A stretch of DNA of 64,000 nucleotides from an uncultured Pelagibacteraceae bacterium (GTDB taxonomy: Bacteria > Pseudomonadota > Alphaproteobacteria > Pelagibacterales > Pelagibacteraceae): contig CACESO010000002.1 in NCBI GenBank assembly GCA_902562205.1, forward strand, positions 62,001-126,000, written 5' to 3'. Of the stretch, positions 25,416 through 33,785 are shown piece by piece. The translations under genes were made by a program, and so were the position numbers. Each line of letters opens with the position of its first letter. The first letter of the stretch is position 1. The notes below the pieces were generated by a model that saw nothing but the letters and a program-made list of their open reading frames with translations, was not told the DNA's origin and made no database searches.

Positions 25416-26288
25416 ATGGCAAACAATAAATTAGCAATAATTGGTGGGAGTGGACTTTATGATGTTGAAGAATTCAAAGATAGAGAGTTATTAGATATTA
25501 ATACTCCTTGGGGAAAACCCTCAGACAAAATTTTAAAAACGAATTACAAAAGTAAAGAAGTCTATTTTTTGCCAAGACACGGAAGAGGGCACTTTATCAA
25601 TCCATCTAATATAAATTTCAGAGCGAACATCGATGCACTTAAACAACTTGGAGTTACAGATGTTGTTTCAATTTCAGCAGTAGGGTCTCTTAAAGAAAAT
25701 TTGCCCCCAGGAAAGTTTGTTATTATCGATCAATTTATTGATAGAACTTTTGCAAGAAATAAAACTTTTTTTGAAGATGAAATTGTAGCCCATGTATCAA
25801 TGGCACATCCTACTTCAATTGGACTTATGAACGCTTGTGAAGATGCCATCAAAAAAGAAAAAATAGATTATCAAAGAGGTGGTACTTACGTTGTAATGGA
25901 AGGACCGCAGTTTTCTACATTGGCAGAATCAAATTTATATAGATCCTGGAAAGCTGATGTAATTGGAATGACTAATATGCCTGAGGCAAAATTAGCTAGG
26001 GAAGCCGAGATAAGATATGCATCTGTTTCAATGGTTACAGATTATGATTGTTGGCATCCAGATCATGAAAATGTTGATGTCCAACAAGTTATTAAAGTTC
26101 TCTTAGGAAACGCTGCAAAAGCAAAAAATATGATTAAAAATCTTATTGAAAATTTTGAAAAATATATAGACCTAAAAGATCCAACTAATAATTGTTTGGA
26201 TTTAGCAATTATAACAGCACCTGAAAAAAGAACAAAAAAAACAAAAGATAAACTTAAAACTGTTGCTGGCAGGGTTTTAAATAAATAA
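25416..26288 (+). CDS. mtnP: S-methyl-5'-thioadenosine phosphorylase
   Basis: Phosphorolysis of methylthioadenosine to adenine and 5-methylthioribose-1-phosphate; about 290 residues from the ATG at 25416. Motifs: GGSGLYD, PRHGRGH, EGPQFSTLAES and the substrate-defining GMTNMPEAKLAREAEI. An upstream in-frame GTG at 25383 would add 11 unrelated residues, while the family begins just before the glycine-rich loop, so the ATG is preferred. Apt is divergent, and mtnA follows about 1.4 kb downstream after an outer-membrane gene on the other strand. A strong terminator follows the stop. Confidence 0.94.
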   Translation: MANNKLAIIGGSGLYDVEEFKDRELLDINTPWGKPSDKILKTNYKSKEVYFLPRHGRGHFINPSNINFRANIDALKQLGVTDVVSISAVGSLKENLPPGKFVIIDQFIDRTFARNKTFFEDEIVAHVSMAHPTSIGLMNACEDAIKKEKIDYQRGGTYVVMEGPQFSTLAESNLYRSWKADVIGMTNMPEAKLAREAEIRYASVSMVTDYDCWHPDHENVDVQQVIKVLLGNAAKAKNMIKNLIENFEKYIDLKDPTNNCLDLAIITAPEKRTKKTKDKLKTVAGRVLNK

Positions 26289-26289
26289 A

Positions 26290-26322
26290 AAAAAACCCTC
26301 CACCAGAGGAAGAGGGTTTTTT
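26290..26322. terminator. Bidirectional intrinsic terminator
   Basis: AAAAAACCCTC (26290-26300) and GAGGGTTTTTT (26312-26322) form an 11-bp stem with an 11-base loop, with A- and T-tracts at both ends. It would stop both mtnP on the plus strand and the convergent outer-membrane protein gene on the minus strand. Confidence 0.88.
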
Positions 26323-26343
26323 TAATTTTTCTACGATTAGTAC

Positions 26344-27003
26344 TTAAAACGATTTAGCAACAGATAAAGCTAAAATATCTGTATCTATATCTGCTGTAAC
26401 TTTCGTGCTGTTTGTTGTTGTAGCCGAAATATCATCATAGTCTGTTTCACTGTACTCTAATTTTATAAAACCAAAACCTGTTTCTTTTTTAAGACCTAGG
26501 CCTAATTTTACTCCATCTAAAGTTTGAGAAACATCTTTATCTGTTGATGAAATTGATACTACTCTTGTTTCAACATCAGCTTTTATTAATCCAACTGTTC
26601 CAAAAACTTTAAGGCCACCTGTGATTTCTTTTTGAGGCTGTACGTAAAATGTTAAATGTCTGCTAACATCTGCGTTACCTTTGTTAGTTCCTGTCGTTGT
26701 TGAGCTTCCCTTTTGTTTTATTGAGCTTTGTGAAGTCGATCTGCTTTCAAATTCTGCTGTGCCAGGTATTAAATCAACACCGACACTGATGTTGTCATTA
26801 ATAGCTTTTTCGAAGAAAATAGAAGCAAATGTAACATCATTGCTTAGGTTTTTAGTAGTATCAGTAGAACCGTTGTTGTCGATATCATCTTTTACAGTTG
26901 ATTTAACATCAGCGGAACTTACAGTAAATCCTACCGAACCAGTAGCATATGAGTTAGTAACAAAGCCAAGTAATAAAAGGATGCTAAAAACTAGTTTTTT
27001 CAT
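26344..27003 (-). CDS. Outer-membrane beta-barrel protein
   Basis: A 219-residue secreted protein. The signal peptide (LVFSILLLLGFVTNSYA) is followed by alternating polar/hydrophobic strands rich in Thr, Ser, Asp and Gly, such as GSVGFTVSSADVKST and FGTVGLIKADVETRV, and the protein ends in the aromatic-terminal strand LALSVAKSF, the outer-membrane insertion signal. I cannot name a substrate; porin-like or structural roles are possible. It is monocistronic, between a strong terminator and a 249-base AT-rich divergent region with no recognisable sites beyond an AT palindrome-like tract near 27020-27040. Confidence 0.8.
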   Translation of the reverse strand: MKKLVFSILLLLGFVTNSYATGSVGFTVSSADVKSTVKDDIDNNGSTDTTKNLSNDVTFASIFFEKAINDNISVGVDLIPGTAEFESRSTSQSSIKQKGSSTTTGTNKGNADVSRHLTFYVQPQKEITGGLKVFGTVGLIKADVETRVVSISSTDKDVSQTLDGVKLGLGLKKETGFGFIKLEYSETDYDDISATTTNSTKVTADIDTDILALSVAKSF

Positions 27004-27252
27004 GTTGTACTCTCTTTTATTATTAATTAATTAATATTAAGCTGACTCTTTAACAAAATAATTCTTAAAAGTATAGAAAAGTGAGCCTGAAATTTATGGC
27101 TCTAAAGTTGAATTTATAAAAAACCCTATAAAAACAAGCATTATTTGTTGCATAAATATCACATTATATAAATTTTTTTCAGACTATTCATATTACCTAT
27201 TAATAGCATGCAAAGCTATAAATTTTGCTGAATCAGAGTAAATTATCAATAA

Positions 27253-27711
27253 ATGAGAAATAATCTATTTTTGATTTTTTTTTTTATTTTTTCTTGCGCT
27301 AAACCTTTTGTGGTAGAGACAACTCAGCCAGGTGATGAGCTTCTAAATTGCAAGGAATTAAAACTAGAGATTGAGGAAACAAATAAAATTAAACAAGAGG
27401 CTGAATTTTCAAAAACATCAGGTGGTAATTTTGCAAGAGCTATCTTATTCTGGCCAGCATGGGCTCAATCATTAAATAATGCAGATGACGCAATACTTGC
27501 AGCTAATAATAGATCATTTCATTTGATTAAAGTGATGAGAAAAAAAAAATGTCCTGGTGCAGAAAATTTAGAAGCAAATATAATAGACAAACCTAAAAAT
27601 GTAGTTGAGACGAATTTAGCTGAACAACTTAAATCTTTAAAAGATTTATATGAGGATGGACATCTTTCTGAAGAAGAATACACTAAAGCAAAAAAGAAGT
27701 TAATAGACTAA
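27253..27711 (+). CDS. Small lipoprotein with C-terminal SHOCT domain
   Basis: A 152-residue predicted lipoprotein: a hydrophobic leader ends in the lipobox-like FIFSC, with the lipidated Cys at about 15. The middle has no recognised fold but includes NFARAILFWPAWAQSLNNADDA, a run often seen in membrane-adjacent proteins. The last ~28 residues (LKSLKDLYEDGHLSEEEYTK) are a SHOCT domain, a short helical hairpin found at the ends of many envelope proteins and probably used in oligomerisation. Its stop shares one base with the mtnA start, so the two are co-translated, though a link to methylthioadenosine salvage is not obvious. Confidence 0.75.
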   Translation: MRNNLFLIFFFIFSCAKPFVVETTQPGDELLNCKELKLEIEETNKIKQEAEFSKTSGGNFARAILFWPAWAQSLNNADDAILAANNRSFHLIKVMRKKKCPGAENLEANIIDKPKNVVETNLAEQLKSLKDLYEDGHLSEEEYTKAKKKLID

Positions 27712-28781
27712 TGAAAATTGAGGGTAAAGAACACCGCACAATCTGGTTTGAAAATAACGTTGTAAAAATAATTGATCAAACAAAACTCCCCCATAAATTT
27801 ACCATTAAAGACTTAAAAAAAGTCAAAGATGCAATTAATGCTATCAAGGCTATGGAAGTAAGAGGTGCCCCATTAATAGGTGCAACTGCCGCATATGGTT
27901 TAGTTTTAGCAATATTGGAAACTAATGATCAATCTTTTTTGAAAAAATCAGCAACAGAACTAATTAATTCAAGACCAACAGCTATTAATTTAAAATGGGC
28001 AGTAGATAGAATGATGAACAAAATTTCAGGTCTGAATAGTGATAAAATTTTAGATATCGCAATAAATGAAGCAAAAGAAATTTGTGAAGAAGATATTAAA
28101 TTTTGTAAAAATATTGGTTTGAATGGTCTCAAGATAATTGAGGAAATTTATAATAAAAAAAAGGATACTGTAAATATTCTTACTCATTGCAATGCAGGAT
28201 GGTTGGCGACAATAAACTGGGGTACTGCTACTTCTCCAATATATCATGCGCATAAGAAAGGTATTCCAGTTCATGTTTGGGCAGATGAAACCAGGCCCAG
28301 GAACCAAGGTGCAAATTTAACTTCATATGAATTAAATGAAGAAGGTATTAAAAATACAATTATTGCCGATAATACAGGTGGAATTTTAATGCAAAGGGGG
28401 CAAGTTGATATGTGTATTGTGGGAACTGATCGAACATTATCAAATGGCGATGTATGTAATAAAGTCGGAACCTATTTAAAAGCACTTGCTGCAAAAGACA
28501 ATAATGTGCCTTTTTATGTAGCATTACCAAGCTCAACTATTGATTGGAAAATTAAAAATTCTAAAGATATTCCAATTGAAGAAAGAAGTTCAGAGGAGTT
28601 ATCAAAAATTGAAGGGGTTGATGAAAATGGAAAAGTAAAAAAAGTACAGATATACCCAAATAAAAGTAAGGCTATGAATTTAGCATTTGATGTTACACCA
28701 GCAAAATATATAACTGGCTTAATAACAGAAAAAGGTATTTGCGAAGCATCAGAAAAAGGATTAAAAAATTTATTTAAATGA
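27711..28781 (+). CDS. mtnA: S-methyl-5-thioribose-1-phosphate isomerase
   Basis: Isomerises 5-methylthioribose-1-phosphate to methylthioribulose-1-phosphate; 356 residues, normal. Conserved stretches: MEVRGAPLIGATAAYG, the active-site Cys in NILTHCNAGWLATINWGTA, and the catalytic Asp in VGTDRTLSNGDVCNKVGT. It overlaps the upstream lipoprotein gene (TAATG) and the following membrane-protein gene by 4 bases, so it lies in a five-gene operon ending with speD-speE. MtnP makes its substrate and the class II aldolase two genes on should consume its product. Confidence 0.95.
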   Translation: MKIEGKEHRTIWFENNVVKIIDQTKLPHKFTIKDLKKVKDAINAIKAMEVRGAPLIGATAAYGLVLAILETNDQSFLKKSATELINSRPTAINLKWAVDRMMNKISGLNSDKILDIAINEAKEICEEDIKFCKNIGLNGLKIIEEIYNKKKDTVNILTHCNAGWLATINWGTATSPIYHAHKKGIPVHVWADETRPRNQGANLTSYELNEEGIKNTIIADNTGGILMQRGQVDMCIVGTDRTLSNGDVCNKVGTYLKALAAKDNNVPFYVALPSSTIDWKIKNSKDIPIEERSSEELSKIEGVDENGKVKKVQIYPNKSKAMNLAFDVTPAKYITGLITEKGICEASEKGLKNLFK

Positions 28782-29101
28782 ACCCGCTTATTTTATCACT
28801 TGTTTGTCTTTTATTAGTTGGAGTTTCAGCTAATTGGCTCAGTATTGTTAAAAATAATAAGACATTAATTTATCTTTCATTAGCACCATGTGTTTATATA
28901 GCAATTTATGGAATTTATTTAGTTATTGGTCCTGTTGATTTGTATGAAGACGGTTCAAAAAACTTTTTTATGCAGAACCCTTATGAAAGTGAACTTCCAC
29001 CACAGTTTTTATTATTAAAGCTTTACCAGTATATTTTAATAGGCGTAGGTCTAATTTTTGGGTATTTATTTTTAAAATATTTAAAAAATTATGGACGTTA
29101 A
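28778..29101 (+). CDS. Small membrane protein, three spans, unknown function
   Basis: A 107-residue protein with three likely spans (about 3-23, 30-51 and 82-104) and a short polar loop (GPVDLYEDGSKNFFMQNPYE) between the second and third. I do not recognise the family. It overlaps mtnA by 4 bases and the class II aldolase by 11, so it is translationally coupled to the methylthioadenosine salvage genes. A transport or regulatory role for a small thioribose or polyamine product is conceivable but only by association. Confidence 0.7.
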   Translation: MNPLILSLVCLLLVGVSANWLSIVKNNKTLIYLSLAPCVYIAIYGIYLVIGPVDLYEDGSKNFFMQNPYESELPPQFLLLKLYQYILIGVGLIFGYLFLKYLKNYGR

Positions 29102-29738
29102 GAGTAGAGAAGAAATAATAGAATTTGCACAAAAACTAAATAGTACAAATTTATCTCCGTTAAGATCAGGAAATATTTCACTTAAAGCTCAGAACAATAA
29201 TGAAGAGGGGTTTTTAATTACTCCATCAGGCAAAAAATATGACAGTTTAAAAGCTGATGATATCGTTTTTGTATCTTTAGAGGGGAGATATGATGAAAAA
29301 GGTTTGCAACCTTCTTCGGAATGGAGATTTCATAAAGATATTTATTTAAAGAAGGCTGATGCAAAAGCCATCGTTCATGCTCATTCACCACACGCAACAG
29401 CTGTATCTGCACATAACAAAGACATTCCAGCTTTTCATTACATGATAGCGTTGGCTGGAGGAGACAATATAAAGTGTGCAAAGTATGCAACTTTTGGAAC
29501 ACAAGAACTATCTGACAATATTATTGAAGCATTAGAAAATAGAAAAGCATGCTTAATGTCTAATCACGGTCAAGTTGCTTATGGGGATAACTTGAACTCA
29601 GCTTTCGAACTTGCAGAAGAAGTTGAAAACATTTGCCATCAATACATAAATGCAATAAAGTTAGGAGAACCTAAAATTCTTTCATCAAGTGAGATGGATG
29701 TAATATTAGAAAAAGTTAAAAACTATAAAAAAGGATAA
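29091..29738 (+). CDS. Class II aldolase, candidate methylthioribulose-1-phosphate aldolase
   Basis: A zinc-dependent class II (FucA-type) aldolase/adducin fold protein, 215 residues. Metal ligands are the pair of His in VHAHSPHAT and the later His in SNHGQV; the catalytic-type Glu is in PSSEWRFHKD, and GNISLK with PSGKKY form the phosphate site. It lies between mtnA and speD-speE in one operon. Two related enzymes act on methylthioribulose-1-phosphate: MtnB (dehydratase) and Ald2 (aldolase of the dihydroxyacetone-phosphate shunt). No other methionine-salvage gene (mtnC, mtnD, mtnX) is present in the window, so the aldolase reading is favoured, not proven. Confidence 0.8.
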   Translation: MDVKSREEIIEFAQKLNSTNLSPLRSGNISLKAQNNNEEGFLITPSGKKYDSLKADDIVFVSLEGRYDEKGLQPSSEWRFHKDIYLKKADAKAIVHAHSPHATAVSAHNKDIPAFHYMIALAGGDNIKCAKYATFGTQELSDNIIEALENRKACLMSNHGQVAYGDNLNSAFELAEEVENICHQYINAIKLGEPKILSSSEMDVILEKVKNYKKG

Positions 29739-29744
29739 CTTTTA

Positions 29745-30785
29745 ATGACGAAGGTTGGGGAGCATGTCACTTTAGATATTATAGGTACTGAAAAAGAGTA
29801 CGAACCTAAGTTTTTTGAAAAACTAGTCTACAAGATATCAAAGAAGGCAAAAGTAACTGTTTTAGAGATTTCAAAATATAAGTTCGAACCACAAGGCTTT
29901 ACTCTTGTTGCATTATTAGCCGAAAGCCATATCAGTTTTCATACTTTTCCAGAAAGAGGAATTATAAGTTTTGATTTTTTTACGTGTGGAAAAGTAAATC
30001 CTAATGTCGCTTACGATATTTTAAAAAAAGAAATCAAACATAAAAGAATTGTTAAAAAAGAGTTTAATAGAGACACTATAAGTTATTATGATGATATTTA
30101 TAGCTCACCAGGGTTAAAAAAATATTATATGGTCAAAGATGTTTTGGAAAACTTTACCTCAAAAGTGGGTCAAAATATTGAAATTTTAGATTTAGAACAA
30201 TTTGGCAAATCTCTTTTTATAGATGGTGAACTTCAAGTGGCAGAAAATGATGAGCATTTATATAGCTCAACATTTGTAAATTCTGGTTTAAAACTTAATC
30301 CATCAAATGATAAAACCGCAATCATTGGTGGAGGGGATGGAGGAGTAGCAAGAGAATGTATCTCTAAAGGTTTTAAATTAATTGATTGGTATGAATTAGA
30401 CCCTGAAGTTGTAACAATGTGTGAAAAATATTTATCTAAAGTAGGTAAGAAAGCAACGACAAAAAATCATGTGCAATGTGTATGGGGAGATGCATTTGAA
30501 AGTATTAAATCAGTTGAAGATAACAAATATGATAAAATTTATGTAGACCTAAACGATGATCAATATTGTATTGATTTAGCCGCAAAAAATATCAAATCTT
30601 TAAAAAGAATTCTAAAACCAAATGGAACTATAACCGCCCAAGTTGGAAGCCAGGATAAAAAACCTAAGCAAGTTGATAAATGGTTAAATCTTTTTGAAAA
30701 AAGTTTTGGTAATACGTCACTAGACAGAGTTTATATACCAAGCTTTGATTGTTCTTGGAACTTTGCTTCTTCTTTAAATAAATAA
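29745..30785 (+). CDS. Fused S-adenosylmethionine decarboxylase / aminopropyltransferase (SpeD-SpeE)
   Basis: A 346-residue fusion of two polyamine enzymes. Residues ~1-110 are a bacterial AdoMet decarboxylase: LLAESHISFHTFPE holds the self-cleavage site before Ser61, the future pyruvoyl group, with His66 and Cys81 (FTCG) in the expected processing positions. Residues ~110-346 are a spermidine-synthase fold with GGGDGG at 195-200 and WYELDPEVV. The decarboxylated AdoMet made by the first half is used by the second, releasing methylthioadenosine for the preceding mtn genes. The usual DExxYHE motif reads DEHLYSS, so the amine acceptor may differ from putrescine. Confidence 0.9.
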   Translation: MTKVGEHVTLDIIGTEKEYEPKFFEKLVYKISKKAKVTVLEISKYKFEPQGFTLVALLAESHISFHTFPERGIISFDFFTCGKVNPNVAYDILKKEIKHKRIVKKEFNRDTISYYDDIYSSPGLKKYYMVKDVLENFTSKVGQNIEILDLEQFGKSLFIDGELQVAENDEHLYSSTFVNSGLKLNPSNDKTAIIGGGDGGVARECISKGFKLIDWYELDPEVVTMCEKYLSKVGKKATTKNHVQCVWGDAFESIKSVEDNKYDKIYVDLNDDQYCIDLAAKNIKSLKRILKPNGTITAQVGSQDKKPKQVDKWLNLFEKSFGNTSLDRVYIPSFDCSWNFASSLNK

Positions 30786-31175
30786 TTAATATTTCGTATA
30801 TTCCTTAATCTCTTTGATTTTAGACCCTGTGTGATTGTTTATTTCCAGTTTAATGCTTGCCCGTTTGTCGTTTAAGAAGTGGATCTCTCTTGATAACAAA
30901 ATGAAATGATCATCAAACTTTGAGTCTTTTTCACATTGTCTTTTATTATCCTCAATATCCCACAAATTAGCATTTATTTCTTTTAATTCAGAGAAAAGAC
31001 TCTTAATCTTTTCATCAACTTTCACATTTTTATCATATTGTTCCTTTAAAGAATCATATTCTAAATTTATGAATTTTAATTTTTCTGTGTCTTTGATTTT
31101 GTCTTTTTTGATTTCAAGGATAGTTAATTTATCTAATAACTCACCAACAGATACTTCAACTAATATTTTATTCAT
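30786..31175 (-). CDS. DUF6165-type small helical protein
   Basis: A 129-residue, charged, mostly helical protein of unknown function. The opening ILVEVSVGELLDKLTILEIK matches the DUF6165 family, found near lipopolysaccharide glycosyltransferase genes, as here, where two follow immediately. The body looks coiled-coil (LKEQYDKNVKVDEKIKSL, then a second helix ending in a Lys-rich tail). It is convergent with speD-speE at a 0-base gap and divergent from the GT9 gene. Its biochemical role is not known. Confidence 0.65.
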   Translation of the reverse strand: MNKILVEVSVGELLDKLTILEIKKDKIKDTEKLKFINLEYDSLKEQYDKNVKVDEKIKSLFSELKEINANLWDIEDNKRQCEKDSKFDDHFILLSREIHFLNDKRASIKLEINNHTGSKIKEIKEYTKY

Positions 31176-31207
31176 AAAATTTTATAGTGTGATAAATTGT
31201 TAAAAAT

Positions 31208-32137
31208 ATGTCTAATATATTAATCATAAAGCATGGATCACTAGGAGATATAGCTCAAGCGAGTGGGGCAATTCAAGATATTTATGACAACCATAAAGAT
31301 GATTTTATTTATTTATTAACATCTCACGTATATTCAGATCTTTTTAAAAAAAATCCCAATATAAAAGAAGTAATTGTCGATAAAAGATTGTCTAGGTTTA
31401 ATTTGATCTATCTTTTTTCTTTAATGAAAAAACTTAAACAACATAAGTTTACAAAGGTCTACGATCTACAGAATTCCTCAAGGACTTCATTTTATAAAAG
31501 AATTTTATTTCCTAATTTAGGATCTTATAAATGGTCTTCTTCTGAAACTACTCTTCCAGCAAATGAAACTAAAAAAGAATTTGATAAAAAACCAGTGTTA
31601 GAAAGGTTTGATCATCAATTAAAGATATCTGGTTTAAAAACATCCCATACTTTAAAGCCAGATTTTTCTTGGGGTTGTTCTAATATCGATAAACTTATTT
31701 CTAAATATAACTTATCTGATTATATATTGTTATTTCCTTTCTGCTCTGAACACTTAGATCAAAAGAGATGGCCGTATTACGATAAACTAATTAAAATCAT
31801 AAAACAAAATCATCCTAATATTAAAATTGTTATAGCGCCTGGACCTAGTGAAATAGAAAAAGCAAAAAAGCTAGATGCTATTTCTATTTTAAATGAGGAT
31901 AAAGCTATTTCTATCTCAGAGCTTGCAGGCCTAATAAAGAAGAGCAAGTTTGTTGTTGCTAATGATACTGGTCCCGCACATATAGCGGCACACTTAAATG
32001 TAAATGGTTTATCGTTGTTTGGAAGCCACACAACAGCTCACAAAGTTAGTATTGAGAGGGAAAACTTTAAAGCAATTCAAGTAAGTGATTTAAAAAATTT
32101 AAGTGCAGAGAAAGTTTTCGAAAGATTAGTTCTTTAG
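31208..32137 (+). CDS. Glycosyltransferase family 9 (heptosyltransferase-like)
   Basis: A 309-residue GT-B enzyme of the ADP-heptose:LPS heptosyltransferase family. The N-terminus ILIIKHGSLGDIAQASGA and the C-terminal VVANDTGPAHIAAHLNVNGLSLFGS are its two diagnostic blocks. Such enzymes build the lipopolysaccharide inner core; the true donor here is uncertain because the same family carries other sugars. It overlaps the convergent GT4 gene by 12 bases at the 3' end. Confidence 0.87.
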   Translation: MSNILIIKHGSLGDIAQASGAIQDIYDNHKDDFIYLLTSHVYSDLFKKNPNIKEVIVDKRLSRFNLIYLFSLMKKLKQHKFTKVYDLQNSSRTSFYKRILFPNLGSYKWSSSETTLPANETKKEFDKKPVLERFDHQLKISGLKTSHTLKPDFSWGCSNIDKLISKYNLSDYILLFPFCSEHLDQKRWPYYDKLIKIIKQNHPNIKIVIAPGPSEIEKAKKLDAISILNEDKAISISELAGLIKKSKFVVANDTGPAHIAAHLNVNGLSLFGSHTTAHKVSIERENFKAIQVSDLKNLSAEKVFERLVL

Positions 32138-33214
32138 TATAAGTAAATAACTTTTTATGATTTCTTGCCAAAGAAATTTTTTTGCATTTTCTTCTGCATT
32201 TTTTCCTAAAACTTTAAATTTATTATTCTGCAATATATCGACTAAACTTTGATAGATTTCATCTAAATTGTTTCCATCACAAAGTAGGCCAGTTTCATTA
32301 TTGACAATTGCGTCAGACGCACCACCAATTTTTCCACCTATAGATGGAACTCCATATTGAGCAGCCTCAACGTAGACAATTCCAAATCCTTCTACAGATT
32401 TTTTATAAGATATTGATGGCATTACAAAAACATTTGAATTTTTTAAATAAGAGTTTTTTTCATCTTTAGATAAATTTTTCAGAAATAAAACATTTCTTTC
32501 AAGTTTTAATTCTTTGATAAGTTTTTCTTGAGACACCAAAGTGTCACCTTGTCCTATACAAATGTAAATGATGTTTGGATATATTTCCTTTAAATTTCTT
32601 AAAGACATTATTATTTTCTCGTGATTTTTTCTCTTATCAAATCTAGCAACAGTAATTAGTCTTGGTTCCTTTCCCTTAAGTTTTTTTAATATTTTTTCCT
32701 CTATTTTTGGATTTACATCTTCTTTTGGAAAAACCCCCGGGTTAATAACCTTTATTTTTTCTTCATTTACACCAATTTCAATACCAAGACTTTTAGTGAA
32801 ATTTGAATTTGCAATGACATGATCGCAATTATTTAATACTCTAACAACTCTTTTATTTAAAAAAGAATTTTTTTTATGATTAATCTCTTTGGAGTGAATA
32901 AGACATATTTTTCTAATTTTAGTATTAATATTTTCTAAACTTTTCCAGTGGTCGGAGATGATATTTTTAACTTTAGTATTCCTCTGTAAGTAATTATTAA
33001 TTAATGAAGCTTTTCTAAATTTTCTAAAGATTTTTGGCCCTCCAACTCTTTCAATTGAAAATGATAAGTCTTCATCAAATTTTTCCTGTTGATAGTGCTC
33101 ATCAGCAAATACTTTAACCATCATGTGTTCCGATAATGATTTTGTAAGCCCAAACATAAGATTTTGCATACCCCCAACATCAGGTGGAAAATTTCTTGTG
33201 ATAATTAAATTCAT
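32126..33214 (-). CDS. Glycosyltransferase family 4
   Basis: A 362-residue GT-B retaining glycosyltransferase. TVARFDKRKNHEKII is the usual donor-side entry, and SVEGFGIVYVEAAQYGVPSIGG carries the E-x7-E motif that binds the nucleotide-sugar phosphate. The N-terminus MNLIITRNFPPDVGGMQN is the family's acceptor-side opening. It shares 1 base with the thioredoxin-like gene upstream (stop and start overlap), so they form a small operon. It probably works on lipopolysaccharide or another envelope glycan with the neighbouring GT9. The sugars are unknown. Confidence 0.86.
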   Translation of the reverse strand: MNLIITRNFPPDVGGMQNLMFGLTKSLSEHMMVKVFADEHYQQEKFDEDLSFSIERVGGPKIFRKFRKASLINNYLQRNTKVKNIISDHWKSLENINTKIRKICLIHSKEINHKKNSFLNKRVVRVLNNCDHVIANSNFTKSLGIEIGVNEEKIKVINPGVFPKEDVNPKIEEKILKKLKGKEPRLITVARFDKRKNHEKIIMSLRNLKEIYPNIIYICIGQGDTLVSQEKLIKELKLERNVLFLKNLSKDEKNSYLKNSNVFVMPSISYKKSVEGFGIVYVEAAQYGVPSIGGKIGGASDAIVNNETGLLCDGNNLDEIYQSLVDILQNNKFKVLGKNAEENAKKFLWQEIIKSYLLILKN

Positions 33215-33768
33215 TATTTAAACCATTTAATACTGCATCCCATACTAGGATATTGTTCTTTTGGACCTTTTTGAGTTTCGGCAATTAACTTCATTGATTT
33301 AAGCAACTCACTTTCACCCGAACCGACAGGTTTTAAATCATTTAATTCTCTTATTCGTCCTCTATAATTGAGCTCAAGGTTTTTGTTGTAGCCAAAGAAG
33401 TCTGGAGTACAAACTGCGTCGTATTTTTTTGCGATTTCTTGTGTTTCATCAATTAAATAAGGAAATGAAAAGTTATATCTATCAGAAAACTTTTTCATAT
33501 TTTCAAAAGAGTCTTCTGGATAATTTTTTGTATCATTCGACATAATTGCGACTGAGTTTATGCCTTCGTCTTTAAGTTTAGCACAATCATCTGCTAGCTC
33601 TCTTATTATTGCTTTTACATAAGGACAATGATTGCAAATAAACATTATTAAGGTGCCATTATCGCCTTTGATATCATTCAATGTTAATAATTCACCATTA
33701 ATTGATTTAAGCTTGAAATCTATAGCATTAAGACCGAAATCACATATTGGAGTTTTTAAAAGTGCCAT
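33214..33768 (-). CDS. Thioredoxin-family protein (redoxin, CxxC)
   Basis: A 184-residue thioredoxin-fold protein of the AhpC/TSA-Redoxin branch, with the redox-active motif CNHCPYVK near residue 45. NDIKGDNGTLIMFICNHC and YDAVCTPDFFGYN are the standard beta-strands and the cis-Pro segment of this group, often annotated peroxiredoxin or thioredoxin-like. It lacks a signal peptide and is therefore cytoplasmic. It is divergent from the gamma-carbonic-anhydrase gene by 17 bases. Its target is unknown. Confidence 0.82.
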   Translation of the reverse strand: MALLKTPICDFGLNAIDFKLKSINGELLTLNDIKGDNGTLIMFICNHCPYVKAIIRELADDCAKLKDEGINSVAIMSNDTKNYPEDSFENMKKFSDRYNFSFPYLIDETQEIAKKYDAVCTPDFFGYNKNLELNYRGRIRELNDLKPVGSGESELLKSMKLIAETQKGPKEQYPSMGCSIKWFK

Positions 33769-33785
33769 GTTAGAATATATAAATT

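Noticed and set aside
27004-27252. Small RNA or riboswitch in the largest intergenic gap
   Set aside because: It is AT-rich with only short palindromic runs; no known riboswitch core or stable hairpin was visible.
29091-29738. MtnB dehydratase of the full methionine salvage cycle
   Set aside because: Same fold, but no mtnC, mtnD or mtnX is present in the window; the aldolase reading fits better. A phylogeny could overturn this.
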